This document shows, piece after piece, positions 38,425 through 47,812 of a stretch of 64,000 nt of DNA. Made by a program: the position numbers and the translations under genes. Origin of the DNA: an uncultured Formosa sp. (lineage in GTDB: Bacteria; Bacteroidota; Bacteroidia; Flavobacteriales; Flavobacteriaceae); assembly GCF_947500765.1 (NCBI RefSeq), contig NZ_CANMTH010000001.1:620001-684000 (forward strand), written 5' to 3'. The number at the start of each line of letters is the position of its first letter. Within the stretch, counting starts at the first letter, position 1. Below the pieces are notes generated by a model. The model saw only the letters and a list, made by a program, of their open reading frames with translations. It was not told the origin of the DNA and did not search any database.

Positions 38425-38466
38425 GTAATAAATATATTAATAGATGTAATAAATATACTAATAAAT
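38425..38466. promoter_or_regulatory. Tandem 21-bp direct repeat, candidate AraC operator
   Basis: Two adjacent 21-base units (38425-38445 and 38446-38466), both starting GTAATAAATATA, match at 19 of 21 positions. Direct repeats spaced two helical turns apart are the classic AraC half-site layout. They lie 24 bases upstream of the araC-type start and 37 bases before the susC -7 box. Confidence 0.6.
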
Positions 38467-38502
38467 GATAATTTAATATTAACAACTATTTAACAAGTGA
38501 TG

Positions 38503-38510
38503 TAGCTTTG
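38503..38510 (+). promoter_or_regulatory. Candidate -7 box for susC
   Basis: TAGCTTTG, an exact TAnnTTTG match. The leader to the susC ATG would be about 60 bases. A weak or absent -33 TTG suits activator dependence. Confidence 0.5.
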
Positions 38511-38573
38511 TGAAGGGTCATACCTATTTTAAATATACAAACATATTATTAACACTAACTAAACTAAATATTT

Positions 38574-41500
38574 ATGAAAATTCTAATTTTAAGAAATATT
38601 TTTTTTCTTTTCTTTTTTTCTTTCTGCACCTATGTGCAAGCGCAAAAAATTTCAGGAACAGTATCTGATGTAAATGGGCCATTGCCTGGTGCATCAATTC
38701 TTGTAATAGGAACAAACAATGGTACAACTACCGATTTTGATGGTAAATTTACCTTAGAGGGATTAGCTACTGACGCTATACTTAAAGTCAGTTATGTTGG
38801 TTACACAGCAAAAGAAGTGATGGTAAATAACCAGACCACCATTAATATTGTTTTAGCCGAAGATACTAGTTTATTAGATGAGGTTGTTGTTGTTGGATAT
38901 GGAACTCAAAAGAAAAGCTTGGTAACTGGGGCTATTTCTAGTATAAAATCAGATGATATTCAAAACAACGGATCCACACGAGTAGAACAAGCTATGCAAG
39001 GAAAAGTATCTGGTATCTCTGTTTTAAGTAATTCGGGGTCTCCAGGATCTGCGTCAAAAATAAGAATTAGAGGTACAGGTTCGAACGGAAACTCAGATCC
39101 TATTTATATTGTTGATGGTATGAAAACAAGTAGTATCGATAATATTGATAGTGGAGATGTTCAATCTATAGAAATTTTAAAAGACGCAGCATCATCAGCA
39201 ATTTATGGTACAGAAGGGGCTAACGGAGTTGTTCTGATAACCACAAAATCTGGTAACAATTACGATAAACCAGTATTATCATACAATTCGCAATTTGGTT
39301 TTCAGTCAGAGCGTACACAAATAAAATTAATGGATGAATCGCAATACAGAACGTATTTAAATGAAGCAGGTGTTCAAAACATTCCATCAAATGGTGTTAA
39401 TACAAATTGGTTAGATGAGGTGTTTGAAACGGCTTGGCTAGAAAAGCATCACTTAAGTTTTGCAGGAGGAACAGAAAAATCTAGTTATTTGCTTTCTGGT
39501 TCTTATACCAATCAAGACGGTATTGTAGGAGGTGATCGCGCAAATTTCAAACGTTATACTGCCAGATTAAACTCTAAACATAAAATTAACGACTGGTTAG
39601 AAGTTGGTAATAATCTTTCATATTCTAATAGCAGTAGAGATGTGATTAGCGAAGATGATGAATACAGAAGTATTTTAAACAATGCGTTATTAATGGATCC
39701 ATTAACACCTGTAACTTATACAGATGGTGTGCCAACTAAAGTAACCAACTTGGTAGATAGTGGTTTAACTGTTCTGTCAGATAAAAATGGAAACTATTAT
39801 GGTTTGCCTGAATATGTTACGGGAGAAATTGCAAATCCTGTAGCTATGCTAACCATTCAAAACAGAAATATTAAAACGGATAAAATATTAGGTACATTTT
39901 TTGCCAATGTAACGCCTTTTGAAGGTTTGGTATTAACATCAAGATTAGGGATAGACGTAAGCTACTCTATACAACATAACTGGGATCCTGTTTATTACGT
40001 TTCTGCAGAAAGACAAAATTCTTTAGCAACTATAGATGATAACATTGTAAAAACAAGTTCTTGGCTATGGGAGAATTTTGCAACATATACTAATAATTAT
40101 AAAAAACACAACTACACGGTTCTATTAGGTACAACAGCAGAGAAATATCAATCTCCTAATTTTTATCTGTTCTCAGGGCCTATGCCTAAAGAAGGTGATA
40201 ATTATGCATATCACGATTATTCTCAAGATGATGATCTTGATAAAACAGGAGGGAGTTATGTGGAAAGAAAGAAAAGATCTGTATTTGGACGATTCTCTTA
40301 CTCATACGATGATAGATATCTTTTAGAAGGGACTTTGCGTTACGATGAGTCAAGTGCGTTTTCAGATGCAAACAAAGGGGCTTATTTTCCTTCAATATCT
40401 GCAGGTTGGGTTATGTCTAATGAAAATTTCTGGGGAGAAGATTCTAAAGTAAACTATTTTAAATTTCGTGCAAGTTGGGGTCAAGTAGGTAGCGATCAAA
40501 ATTTATATGGAAATGAAGATTTACAGTTCTACACCAGTGAAGGTATTAAAATTCCAGATGGTAACGGAGGGTTCTTGTCTGGTTACGAGGCCGATGATCT
40601 TCCAAATCCAGACTTAACTTGGGAAACATCTGAGCAATTAGACTTAGGTATTGATTTAAGAGCGTTTGATGGAAAGCTTACGTTTACAACAGATTACTAC
40701 GATAAAAAAACAAAAGACTTAATTGTAAGTGGGAATGGTTTAATACCGTTGTCTGTAGGTCGTAATTTTGGTAGCTTTAATGGTGGTACCGTTTCTAACA
40801 AAGGTTTGGAATTTGAATTAGGTTACAATAATCAAGTAGGCGATTTTTCATATGGTATAAACCTAAACTTATCGACACTTAAAAACGAAGTTACAGAATT
40901 AGCTGTAGATTCTCCAATAGACGGTGTAAATGTTAGAGGTTTTGATACAACACGTTTTGAAGAAGGTGAACCAATTTGGTACTACAGAGGTTATAAAACC
41001 AATGGTATAGATGATGCTACTGGAGAAGTTATAATTGTAGATGTAGATGGTAGTGGAGATATTACTGCTAATGATATTACAAATATAGGTGATCCGCATC
41101 CAGACCTTTTATACGGTGGGCAAATAAACTTAGGGTATAAAAATTGGGATTTTAATCTTAATTTCCAAGGTGTTCATGGTAATGAAATATATATGTTATG
41201 GAATAGAACAGATAGACCATACTCTAATAAACCTGCATTTTTATATGATGATAGATGGACAGGTTCTGGAAGTAATGCTTCATACCCAAAAGCAGATGTT
41301 AGCAGTGATTACTTATACAGAAGTGATTTAATGGTTGGAGATGGATCTTACATGAGAATTAAACAAATTCAATTAGGCTATTCTCTTCCGCCAGTAATAT
41401 TAGAAAAATTGAGATTAGATCGCTTACGCCTTTCTTTATCAATTGAAGACTATTTCACGATCACTAACTACGAAGGCTTAGATCCTGAAGCTGGAAGTAC

Positions 41501-41582
41501 GAATAATTCAGGTCAAGGTATAGATCGAGGTGTATACCCAATACCAGGGAAAATAATTTTCGGTTTATCTGTAAACCTATAA
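38574..41582 (+). CDS. SusC/RagA-family TonB-dependent outer-membrane transporter
   Basis: 1002 aa outer-membrane barrel that imports oligosaccharides with TonB energy. A signal peptide covers about residues 1-24 (ending YVQAQ), then a carboxypeptidase-like regulatory domain (about 25-100, ISGTVSD...GPLPGASI), the SusC-type box DEVVVVGYGTQKK (about 102-114), the plug domain and the barrel. The C-terminus ends in an aromatic-poor strand (IIFGLSVNL). susD starts 22 bases later. Substrate inferred as beta-glucan oligosaccharides from GH94 and GH3. Confidence 0.96.
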   Translation: MKILILRNIFFLFFFSFCTYVQAQKISGTVSDVNGPLPGASILVIGTNNGTTTDFDGKFTLEGLATDAILKVSYVGYTAKEVMVNNQTTINIVLAEDTSLLDEVVVVGYGTQKKSLVTGAISSIKSDDIQNNGSTRVEQAMQGKVSGISVLSNSGSPGSASKIRIRGTGSNGNSDPIYIVDGMKTSSIDNIDSGDVQSIEILKDAASSAIYGTEGANGVVLITTKSGNNYDKPVLSYNSQFGFQSERTQIKLMDESQYRTYLNEAGVQNIPSNGVNTNWLDEVFETAWLEKHHLSFAGGTEKSSYLLSGSYTNQDGIVGGDRANFKRYTARLNSKHKINDWLEVGNNLSYSNSSRDVISEDDEYRSILNNALLMDPLTPVTYTDGVPTKVTNLVDSGLTVLSDKNGNYYGLPEYVTGEIANPVAMLTIQNRNIKTDKILGTFFANVTPFEGLVLTSRLGIDVSYSIQHNWDPVYYVSAERQNSLATIDDNIVKTSSWLWENFATYTNNYKKHNYTVLLGTTAEKYQSPNFYLFSGPMPKEGDNYAYHDYSQDDDLDKTGGSYVERKKRSVFGRFSYSYDDRYLLEGTLRYDESSAFSDANKGAYFPSISAGWVMSNENFWGEDSKVNYFKFRASWGQVGSDQNLYGNEDLQFYTSEGIKIPDGNGGFLSGYEADDLPNPDLTWETSEQLDLGIDLRAFDGKLTFTTDYYDKKTKDLIVSGNGLIPLSVGRNFGSFNGGTVSNKGLEFELGYNNQVGDFSYGINLNLSTLKNEVTELAVDSPIDGVNVRGFDTTRFEEGEPIWYYRGYKTNGIDDATGEVIIVDVDGSGDITANDITNIGDPHPDLLYGGQINLGYKNWDFNLNFQGVHGNEIYMLWNRTDRPYSNKPAFLYDDRWTGSGSNASYPKADVSSDYLYRSDLMVGDGSYMRIKQIQLGYSLPPVILEKLRLDRLRLSLSIEDYFTITNYEGLDPEAGSTNNSGQGIDRGVYPIPGKIIFGLSVNL

Positions 41583-41604
41583 TCTTAATTTAAATCATTA
41601 AAAA

Positions 41605-43125
41605 ATGAAAAAGTATATAAAAATTATAACACTAGGTATTCTAATACTTTTTAATTATACCTCTTGTAGCAGTGATTTTACTGAAGTAGAACCTATAGGA
41701 AAGGTTAATGAAGTCGATTTTCTATCTACAGATGCAGAAGCAGAATCTGTAATATATGGTATTTACGACCTCATGGCATGGAATTATAACCGAGACTGGA
41801 ATAGTGCCTTTTTTATAAAAGTTCTACCCGGAGATATTGCAAATGCAGGAAGTACTATAGGCGATCAACCCGCATTACAACAACTAGACGATTTTGAATA
41901 TGTTGCCGATAATCCAGTAATTACAGGGGTTTGGGAAGGATATTATAAAACCATAGGTTTAGCAAATGTTTTAATTGAAAAATTAGAAATTTCTGAACTA
42001 AGTACAAAAGATAAATTTATTGCTGAAGCTAAATTTTTACGAGCGTATAGTTATTTAGAATTAGTCACTCTATATGGTGGTGTGCCTTTAAGAATTTCAA
42101 CACCAACATCTATTGACGAATTTGCATTAGCAAGATCTACTAAAAGTGAAGTCTATGCACAAATTGAAAACGATTTAGCAGATGCAATTAACGGCTTACC
42201 TGTTAAATCGGCAATAGCACAACCTTTTAGAATTTCAAAAGAAGCTGCCGAAGCAGTATTAGGAAAAGTCTATTTGTTTCAAGAAAAATATGATTTAGCA
42301 GCCGTTGAATTTGAAAACGTGATTTCATCTCAAGTTTTTGATTTAGAACCAGATTTTGCAGATGTTTGGAGTTCTAGTTCAGAAAACGGAATAGAATCTT
42401 TAATAGAGTTAACTTATGTAAGTACAGAAGCTTATAGTTGGGGTAATTTCCCTTGGGGTGGACGACCAGAAAGTAATATTCATGCCCAATTAATGGGACC
42501 TAGAGGAGATGTTTTTGATGTTGCTGCTATTGGAGTTGCTAACGGATGGGGATTCAATCTACCTACATCTAAAATAGGTACTGCATTTGATGCTGCAGGC
42601 GATGTAACTCGTAAAAATGCTACATTAATTTCAGAAGCCGATTTAGTAGCGGCAGGGGGTAATGTTTATCCTCCAGATACAGGAATTCATGATTATGAAG
42701 GTTACGTGAGATTAAAATACACAACAAGACCTGAAGATACTGCTGGCCCAACTACTGAGTTAAATTACGGTATTAACTGGAGACTTTTAAGATATGCAGA
42801 TGTGTTATTAATGGCTGCTGAAGCCTACAATAAAAATAATGAAGACTCTAAAGCTTTAATAGAATTAAATAAAGTAAGAAACAGAGCCAATCTTCCCGAT
42901 GTTACTGCAACAGGAACAGCGCTTTTTGATGCCATTGTTAAGGAAAGAGAATTAGAATTAGCTTTTGAAGGTCAACGTTTTTGGGATTTAATACGTTGGG
43001 GATTAGCGGATACTGAACTTTCAAGCTTAGGTTATACATCTAAAAATGAAGTTTTTCCAATACCAGCCAATGAAATAAGTAGAAATACGTTAATTAACCA
43101 GGAAGATCAAAATCCTGGATATTAA
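41605..43125 (+). CDS. SusD/RagB-family glycan-binding lipoprotein
   Basis: 506 aa surface lipoprotein that caps the SusC barrel and binds glycan. The signal peptide ends in YTSC with Cys at about 21. TPR-like helices form the scaffold (FLRAYSYLELVTLYGGVPL about 146-164). The C-terminal SusD block is LLRYADVLLMAAEAYN ... ELAFEGQRFWDLIRWG. No degeneration seen. It forms an operon with susC. Confidence 0.95.
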   Translation: MKKYIKIITLGILILFNYTSCSSDFTEVEPIGKVNEVDFLSTDAEAESVIYGIYDLMAWNYNRDWNSAFFIKVLPGDIANAGSTIGDQPALQQLDDFEYVADNPVITGVWEGYYKTIGLANVLIEKLEISELSTKDKFIAEAKFLRAYSYLELVTLYGGVPLRISTPTSIDEFALARSTKSEVYAQIENDLADAINGLPVKSAIAQPFRISKEAAEAVLGKVYLFQEKYDLAAVEFENVISSQVFDLEPDFADVWSSSSENGIESLIELTYVSTEAYSWGNFPWGGRPESNIHAQLMGPRGDVFDVAAIGVANGWGFNLPTSKIGTAFDAAGDVTRKNATLISEADLVAAGGNVYPPDTGIHDYEGYVRLKYTTRPEDTAGPTTELNYGINWRLLRYADVLLMAAEAYNKNNEDSKALIELNKVRNRANLPDVTATGTALFDAIVKERELELAFEGQRFWDLIRWGLADTELSSLGYTSKNEVFPIPANEISRNTLINQEDQNPGY

Positions 43126-43155
43126 TTAAAAATTAGTAATTAGTTTTGTTTAGAG

Positions 43156-43189
43156 AAGGGGCAGTGGTTTAATTTAAACGCTGCCTTTT
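43156..43189 (+). terminator. Probable terminator after susD
   Basis: An imperfect stem (GGCAG...GTTT / AAAC...CTGCC) with one bulge and a following T-rich tract. It may attenuate rather than block transcription into GH3. Confidence 0.55.
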
Positions 43190-43220
43190 GTTTTCTTTTA
43201 AGAATTAAATTATAGATCAT

Positions 43221-45422
43221 ATGTGTAGTAATAAAAAGAACACTTTTTTAAGTATCGTTATAATCTTCTGCAGTATAACGATGATAAATGCTCAGAAAGC
43301 AAGTGATGAAAATGAAAAAATAGAAATAAAAATTGATAGTATTATAGCGTTATTAACAACAGAAGAAAAAGTGGCCATGTGCCATGCGCAATCCAAATTT
43401 AGTACTCCAGGTGTAGAACGCATAGGAATTCCTGAATTATGGATGTCCGATGGTCCACACGGTGTAAGAAGTGAACTTAATTGGGATAATTGGGAGTATG
43501 CAAATTGGACTAATGATTCCATTACAGCCTTTCCTGCATTAACATGTTTAGCAGCCACATTTAACCCAGAATTATCTAAAGATTATGGAGTAAATGTTGG
43601 TGAAGAAGCGCGTTATCGTAAAAAAGATGTGTTATTGGGGCCTGGAGTAAATATGTATCGTACACCCTTAAACGGTAGAAATTTTGAATACATGGGAGAA
43701 GACCCCTACTTAGCCTCAATAATGGTAGTGCCATATATTCAGGGCGTACAACAAAATGGGGTCGCTGCGTGTGTAAAACATTATGCTTTAAATAATCAAG
43801 AGTTATGGAGAGATCATATAAATGTTGAAGTGAGTGATCGCGCGTTGCATGAAATTTATTTACCCGCTTTTAAAGCGGCTGTTCAAAAAGGAAACGTATG
43901 GTCTATTATGGGAGCATACAATCAATTTAGAGGACAGTATTGTTGCCATAACCAATTACTTCTTAATAAAATTTTGAAAGACGATTGGCAATTTGATGGA
44001 GTTGTAATTACAGATTGGGGTGGTGCTCACGATACTAAAGAAGCCATTTTTAATGGTTTAGATATAGAAATGGGTACTGGAACCGATGGTTTAACGACAA
44101 GTACCAAAAATGCTTACGATAGTTATTATTTAGCCAACCCGTTTTTAAAACTTTTAAAAAATAAGGAAGTTAGTGAAGACTATTTAAACGATAAAGTTAA
44201 ACGAATTTTACGTTTAATGCTCAGAACAAATATGAACCCTAATAAACCCTACGGACGCATAAATAACATAGAACATTTAACTGTAGCAAGAGAAGTCGCT
44301 ACAGAAGGTATTGTATTATTAAAAAATGAAAATAATTTTTTCCCGATTAATCCAACTAAAAAATTAACAATAGCTGTAATAGGTGAAAATGCAACAAAAA
44401 GCATGACACTTGGTGGAGGCTCTTCAGAATTGAAAGCAAAATCTGAAATAAGTCCGCTTCAAGGCATTAAAGCACGTTTTAAAAATGCGACTATAATTCA
44501 TGCGTTAGGTTACGCATCAGGTCCTTCTGCATACGGACGTGTAATTCCTTCAGATTTAGATGCTAAAAAACTTCAACAAGAAGCTGTTGATGCTGCTTCA
44601 AAAGCAGATGTTGTTTTGTTTGTTGGCGGTTTAAATAAAAATCATTTTCAAGATTGTGAAGGTGCAGATAGACAAAGTTATGAATTGCCTTTTAATCAAA
44701 ATGAGCTATTAAATAACATTCTAAAAGTAAACAATAACCTTGGTGTTATTTTAATTAGTGGTAATGCTGTAGAAATGCCGTGGTTACCAAAAGTAAAAGG
44801 GCTTATGCAGGCTTGGTATTTGGGTAGTGAAGCTGGACATGCTATTGCAAATGTGGTTAGTGGCGATGTAAATCCGTCGGGTAAATTACCGTTTTCGTTT
44901 CCTAAAAAGTTAGAAGATAATGCAGCTCATACTTTTGGAGAACTATCTTATCCGGGCGATAGCATAAACCAATACTATAAAGAAGACATATTAGTTGGTT
45001 ACCGCTGGCACGACACTAAAAAAATTGAACCTCAATTTGCCTTTGGAGAAGGACTGTCTTATACTTCGTTTAAAATCAGTAATGTAAAAACGAATAAAAA
45101 AACGTATTCTAAAACTGATGAGATCATAGTGTCAGGTAACGTTTCTAATATTGGAAATATAGATGGTAAAGAAGTTGTGCAGGTTTATGTAGGTAAACCA
45201 AAATCTAAAGTCAAAAGAGCTTTAAAAGAGTTGAAAGGATTTCAGAAAATTAATGTTGAAAAAGGAGCAAATAAAGATTTTACTATTACAATACATCCAA
45301 ACGATTTAGCTTTTTACGATGAAACGATTTCTGATTGGAGTTTAGAAAAAGGAGATTATATAATTTATGTTGGAAATGGATCAAATAGTATGTCTGCAAC
45401 TATTAAAATACGTATTAACTAA
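43221..45422 (+). CDS. GH3 beta-glucosidase
   Basis: 733 aa periplasmic or surface glycosidase. A signal peptide is likely at residues 1-24 (ending MINAQ). Domain order: GH3 N-terminal barrel (about 45-330) with KHYALNNQE (186-194) and the catalytic nucleophile Asp265 in VVITDWGGAHD; GH3 C-terminal domain (about 360-600); fibronectin-III-like domain (about 650-730). It should release glucose from beta-glucan oligosaccharides delivered by SusCD. Exact linkage specificity (1,3, 1,4 or 1,6) cannot be read from the sequence. Confidence 0.93.
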   Translation: MCSNKKNTFLSIVIIFCSITMINAQKASDENEKIEIKIDSIIALLTTEEKVAMCHAQSKFSTPGVERIGIPELWMSDGPHGVRSELNWDNWEYANWTNDSITAFPALTCLAATFNPELSKDYGVNVGEEARYRKKDVLLGPGVNMYRTPLNGRNFEYMGEDPYLASIMVVPYIQGVQQNGVAACVKHYALNNQELWRDHINVEVSDRALHEIYLPAFKAAVQKGNVWSIMGAYNQFRGQYCCHNQLLLNKILKDDWQFDGVVITDWGGAHDTKEAIFNGLDIEMGTGTDGLTTSTKNAYDSYYLANPFLKLLKNKEVSEDYLNDKVKRILRLMLRTNMNPNKPYGRINNIEHLTVAREVATEGIVLLKNENNFFPINPTKKLTIAVIGENATKSMTLGGGSSELKAKSEISPLQGIKARFKNATIIHALGYASGPSAYGRVIPSDLDAKKLQQEAVDAASKADVVLFVGGLNKNHFQDCEGADRQSYELPFNQNELLNNILKVNNNLGVILISGNAVEMPWLPKVKGLMQAWYLGSEAGHAIANVVSGDVNPSGKLPFSFPKKLEDNAAHTFGELSYPGDSINQYYKEDILVGYRWHDTKKIEPQFAFGEGLSYTSFKISNVKTNKKTYSKTDEIIVSGNVSNIGNIDGKEVVQVYVGKPKSKVKRALKELKGFQKINVEKGANKDFTITIHPNDLAFYDETISDWSLEKGDYIIYVGNGSNSMSATIKIRIN

Positions 45423-45507
45423 TGCAGTGTGCTTTATTAGTTAAAAGAAAAAGTTACCCCAAATGGAGTGACTTGAAATAGATTTGTTTGTTAATAGCCG
45501 AATTGCG

Positions 45508-45549
45508 GGGAGTTGGATATATCATGTGCAATGATTTTAAACAACTCCC
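45508..45549. repeat. Two-tier hairpin beside the deaminase gene (right copy)
   Basis: Outer stem GGGAGTTG (45508-45515) with CAACTCCC (45542-45549); inner dyad ATCAT-GTGCA-ATGAT (45521-45535). It shares outer-stem sequence, inner dyad and 5-base inner loop with the element after kbl (32972-33028). There is no T run, so it is not an evident terminator on either strand. Confidence 0.65.
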
Positions 45550-45574
45550 TAAAATTCAAATTTTATTTCATTAA

Positions 45575-46597
45575 TTAGTTTAAAGAGCTGAAATAATTCT
45601 TTACGTTTAAAATATGTTTTTCCTTTTCTTCAGGGCTTAACCAGCTGGCTTCAAAACCATTTATTGCCAATTGTAATAATTGATCTGTACTTAAATTAAA
45701 AACCTTTGCTATTTCGTAATAATTCTCATTCATATAACCTCCAAAATAGGCAGGATCGTCGGAGTTAATTGTAGCTAGAATGCCTCTGTCAAGTATTTCA
45801 ACAATGTTATGATCTTCCATTTTTTGAATCACTTTAAGTTCAAGGTTACTTAAAGGGCATAAGGTTAAAGCTATTTTATCTTTAATTAGTTTTTGTACCA
45901 AGACTTCATCATCTAAACAACGGTTTCCATGGTCTATTCTATCAATTTTTAAATGGTCTAGGGCTTCCCATATATATTCTACAGGACCTTCTTCTCCAGC
46001 ATGAGCTACTAATTTAAAACCGTGTTTTGCAGAGGCTTCAAAAACATTAATAAATTTACTTGGCGGATTACCAACCTCAGAAGAATCTAATCCAACACCA
46101 TCAATCCAATGTTTAAAAGGAATAGCTTCCTCTAATGTTTTAAAAGCGTCTTCTTCGCTTAAATGACGTAAATAAGACATGATAAGCTTGTACGATATGT
46201 TTAATTCATCTTTACCTTTTTCAAGCGCTTTTTTAATTCCATTAATAACAACATTAAAAGGAACACCCCGTTCTGTGTGGGTTTGCGGATCGAAAAATAC
46301 TTCTACATGTACTACATTCTGGCTGTGTACTTTTGTTAGATACGCCCAAGTTAAATCGAAAAAATCTTGTTCGTAAAGAAGCACTTTAGCGCCTAGGTAA
46401 TAAATGTCTAAAAATTCTTGAAGGTTATTAAATTTATAAGCTTTCTTTAGTGATTCAACAGTATCATAATCTAAAGAGATATTGTTTCTTTTGGCTATTT
46501 CGAACATCAGTTCAGGTTCAAAGCTACCTTCAATGTGCAAGTGTAGCTCTGTTTTAGGAATGCCTTGTATGATGCTTTTTAATTCTGATGATTTCAT
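45575..46597 (-). CDS. add: Adenine/adenosine deaminase (probably adenine deaminase, Aah1 type)
   Basis: 340 aa zinc hydrolase of the ADA superfamily, cytoplasmic, purine salvage. Zinc ligands are seen in HLHIEG (19-24), VAHAGEEG and NSDDPAYFGG. Two blocks, FFDPQTHTERG and GLDSSEVGNPPSKF, are typical of bacterial and fungal adenine deaminases rather than true adenosine deaminases, so hypoxanthine formation from adenine is the more likely reaction. Automatic pipelines tend to call it adenosine deaminase. A decayed copy lies at about 33.1-33.3 kb on the same strand. It is divergent from the next AraC gene. Confidence 0.88.
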   Translation of the reverse strand: MKSSELKSIIQGIPKTELHLHIEGSFEPELMFEIAKRNNISLDYDTVESLKKAYKFNNLQEFLDIYYLGAKVLLYEQDFFDLTWAYLTKVHSQNVVHVEVFFDPQTHTERGVPFNVVINGIKKALEKGKDELNISYKLIMSYLRHLSEEDAFKTLEEAIPFKHWIDGVGLDSSEVGNPPSKFINVFEASAKHGFKLVAHAGEEGPVEYIWEALDHLKIDRIDHGNRCLDDEVLVQKLIKDKIALTLCPLSNLELKVIQKMEDHNIVEILDRGILATINSDDPAYFGGYMNENYYEIAKVFNLSTDQLLQLAINGFEASWLSPEEKEKHILNVKNYFSSLN

Positions 46598-46788
46598 ATG
46601 ATGTATTATTTCGAAGTTTAATATACGATTTGTACTTATTATCTGGCTAAATGTAATGCTGTTTTAGTCGGTTGTTTCCCCCAAACTATCAACTTACCTT
46701 AACTTGTGTCTTGATTTATGTGCAAATTTATAGACAAAATAGAGCGCTAAATAGGTATATTTCTTTTATAAAACTGTATTTTTAAAGC

Positions 46789-47628
46789 ATGATTAAAGAT
46801 CAGAAATATGAAGCCGTAGAAGCCTATTATCTTAAAACAAAGACATGGGAAGTGAAAAAATATTTAAGCTTTTTTCAATTCGTGTATGTTATTTCTGGAA
46901 ATGGAATCCATAATTACAGTGGTAATTCTATTCCTTTTAAAGCCGATTATTTGGTGCTTTTAACTCCCGATAAAGACAATTATTTTGAACTACACGGAGA
47001 AACAGAATTTTTAATCATGAAAGTCCATGTGTCTTATGTTAGAGATTATAGATGGAAAACTATTGATTATCTTGAAGAGTTACTGTATTCTTCTAGTCAG
47101 ATTTCAGGAACTATAATTACCAATAGTTCAGACAAAATACTAATAAAGCATATTGCAAATTCTTTAATGTTAAGTTTAAAAGAAAAAAAACTGTACCATC
47201 AAGATTTAAATCTACATTACATTAATGCTTTAACGGTTATTGCTGCGCGAAATATTTCGGAGAAGAAACCACATGGATTTACGGAGAAAGTAGATAATAA
47301 ATTTGAAAGTATTCTGACTTATGTAGAACACAACATATATAATCCTTCACAATTAAGAACGCAAGTAGTTAGTGAAGCCTTTGGTATTTCTCCAAATTAT
47401 TTTAGTACCTATTTTAAGCATCAATCAGGAGAGAATTATAAAAATTATTTAGCTAATTATAAAATTAAACTAATAGAACATCGATTAAAATATAGTGATA
47501 AACGCATTGCCGAATTGGTAGATGAATTTGGTTTTATAGATGAAAGTCATATCAATAAATTTTATAAAAAACATAAAGGAATAACGATTAAGGCGTTTCG
47601 GAACACACACACAAGGTTTAATAACTAA
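46789..47628 (+). CDS. AraC-family transcriptional regulator
   Basis: 279 aa. The N-terminal half resembles the AraC cupin domain (VYVISGNGIHNYSGNSIPF about 32-50). The C-terminal double HTH reads VSEAFGISPNYFSTYFKHQSGENYKNYL and IAELVDEFGFIDESHINKFYKKHKG. It sits between the deaminase (divergent) and the dsbD-like gene (same strand, 184 bases on). Targets unknown; it may belong functionally to the preceding island. Confidence 0.85.
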   Translation: MIKDQKYEAVEAYYLKTKTWEVKKYLSFFQFVYVISGNGIHNYSGNSIPFKADYLVLLTPDKDNYFELHGETEFLIMKVHVSYVRDYRWKTIDYLEELLYSSSQISGTIITNSSDKILIKHIANSLMLSLKEKKLYHQDLNLHYINALTVIAARNISEKKPHGFTEKVDNKFESILTYVEHNIYNPSQLRTQVVSEAFGISPNYFSTYFKHQSGENYKNYLANYKIKLIEHRLKYSDKRIAELVDEFGFIDESHINKFYKKHKGITIKAFRNTHTRFNN

Positions 47629-47734
47629 TTAGATTTAATGCTAAAAGTTATCTTTTACAAATTATCTATTGAATGTTTTTATAGATTTACGTTAATAGTT
47701 CTATAAGAATGGAATGATTTTTTAACAGGCAACG

Positions 47735-47742
47735 TATATTTG
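47735..47742 (+). promoter_or_regulatory. Candidate -7 box for the dsbD-like gene
   Basis: TATATTTG, an exact TAnnTTTG match 70 bases before the ATG. No TTG at -33. Confidence 0.5.
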
Positions 47743-47812
47743 CTGGATATTGAAAAAATTAAAAATAATTATTTAAGAATAATACATCAACCCCTTATAA
47801 TTTTCATTTGCT

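Noticed and set aside
43221..45422. Possible frameshift or truncation in the GH3 gene because of its AT-rich flanks
   Set aside because: All three domains and the catalytic Asp265 are present in one open frame of normal length.
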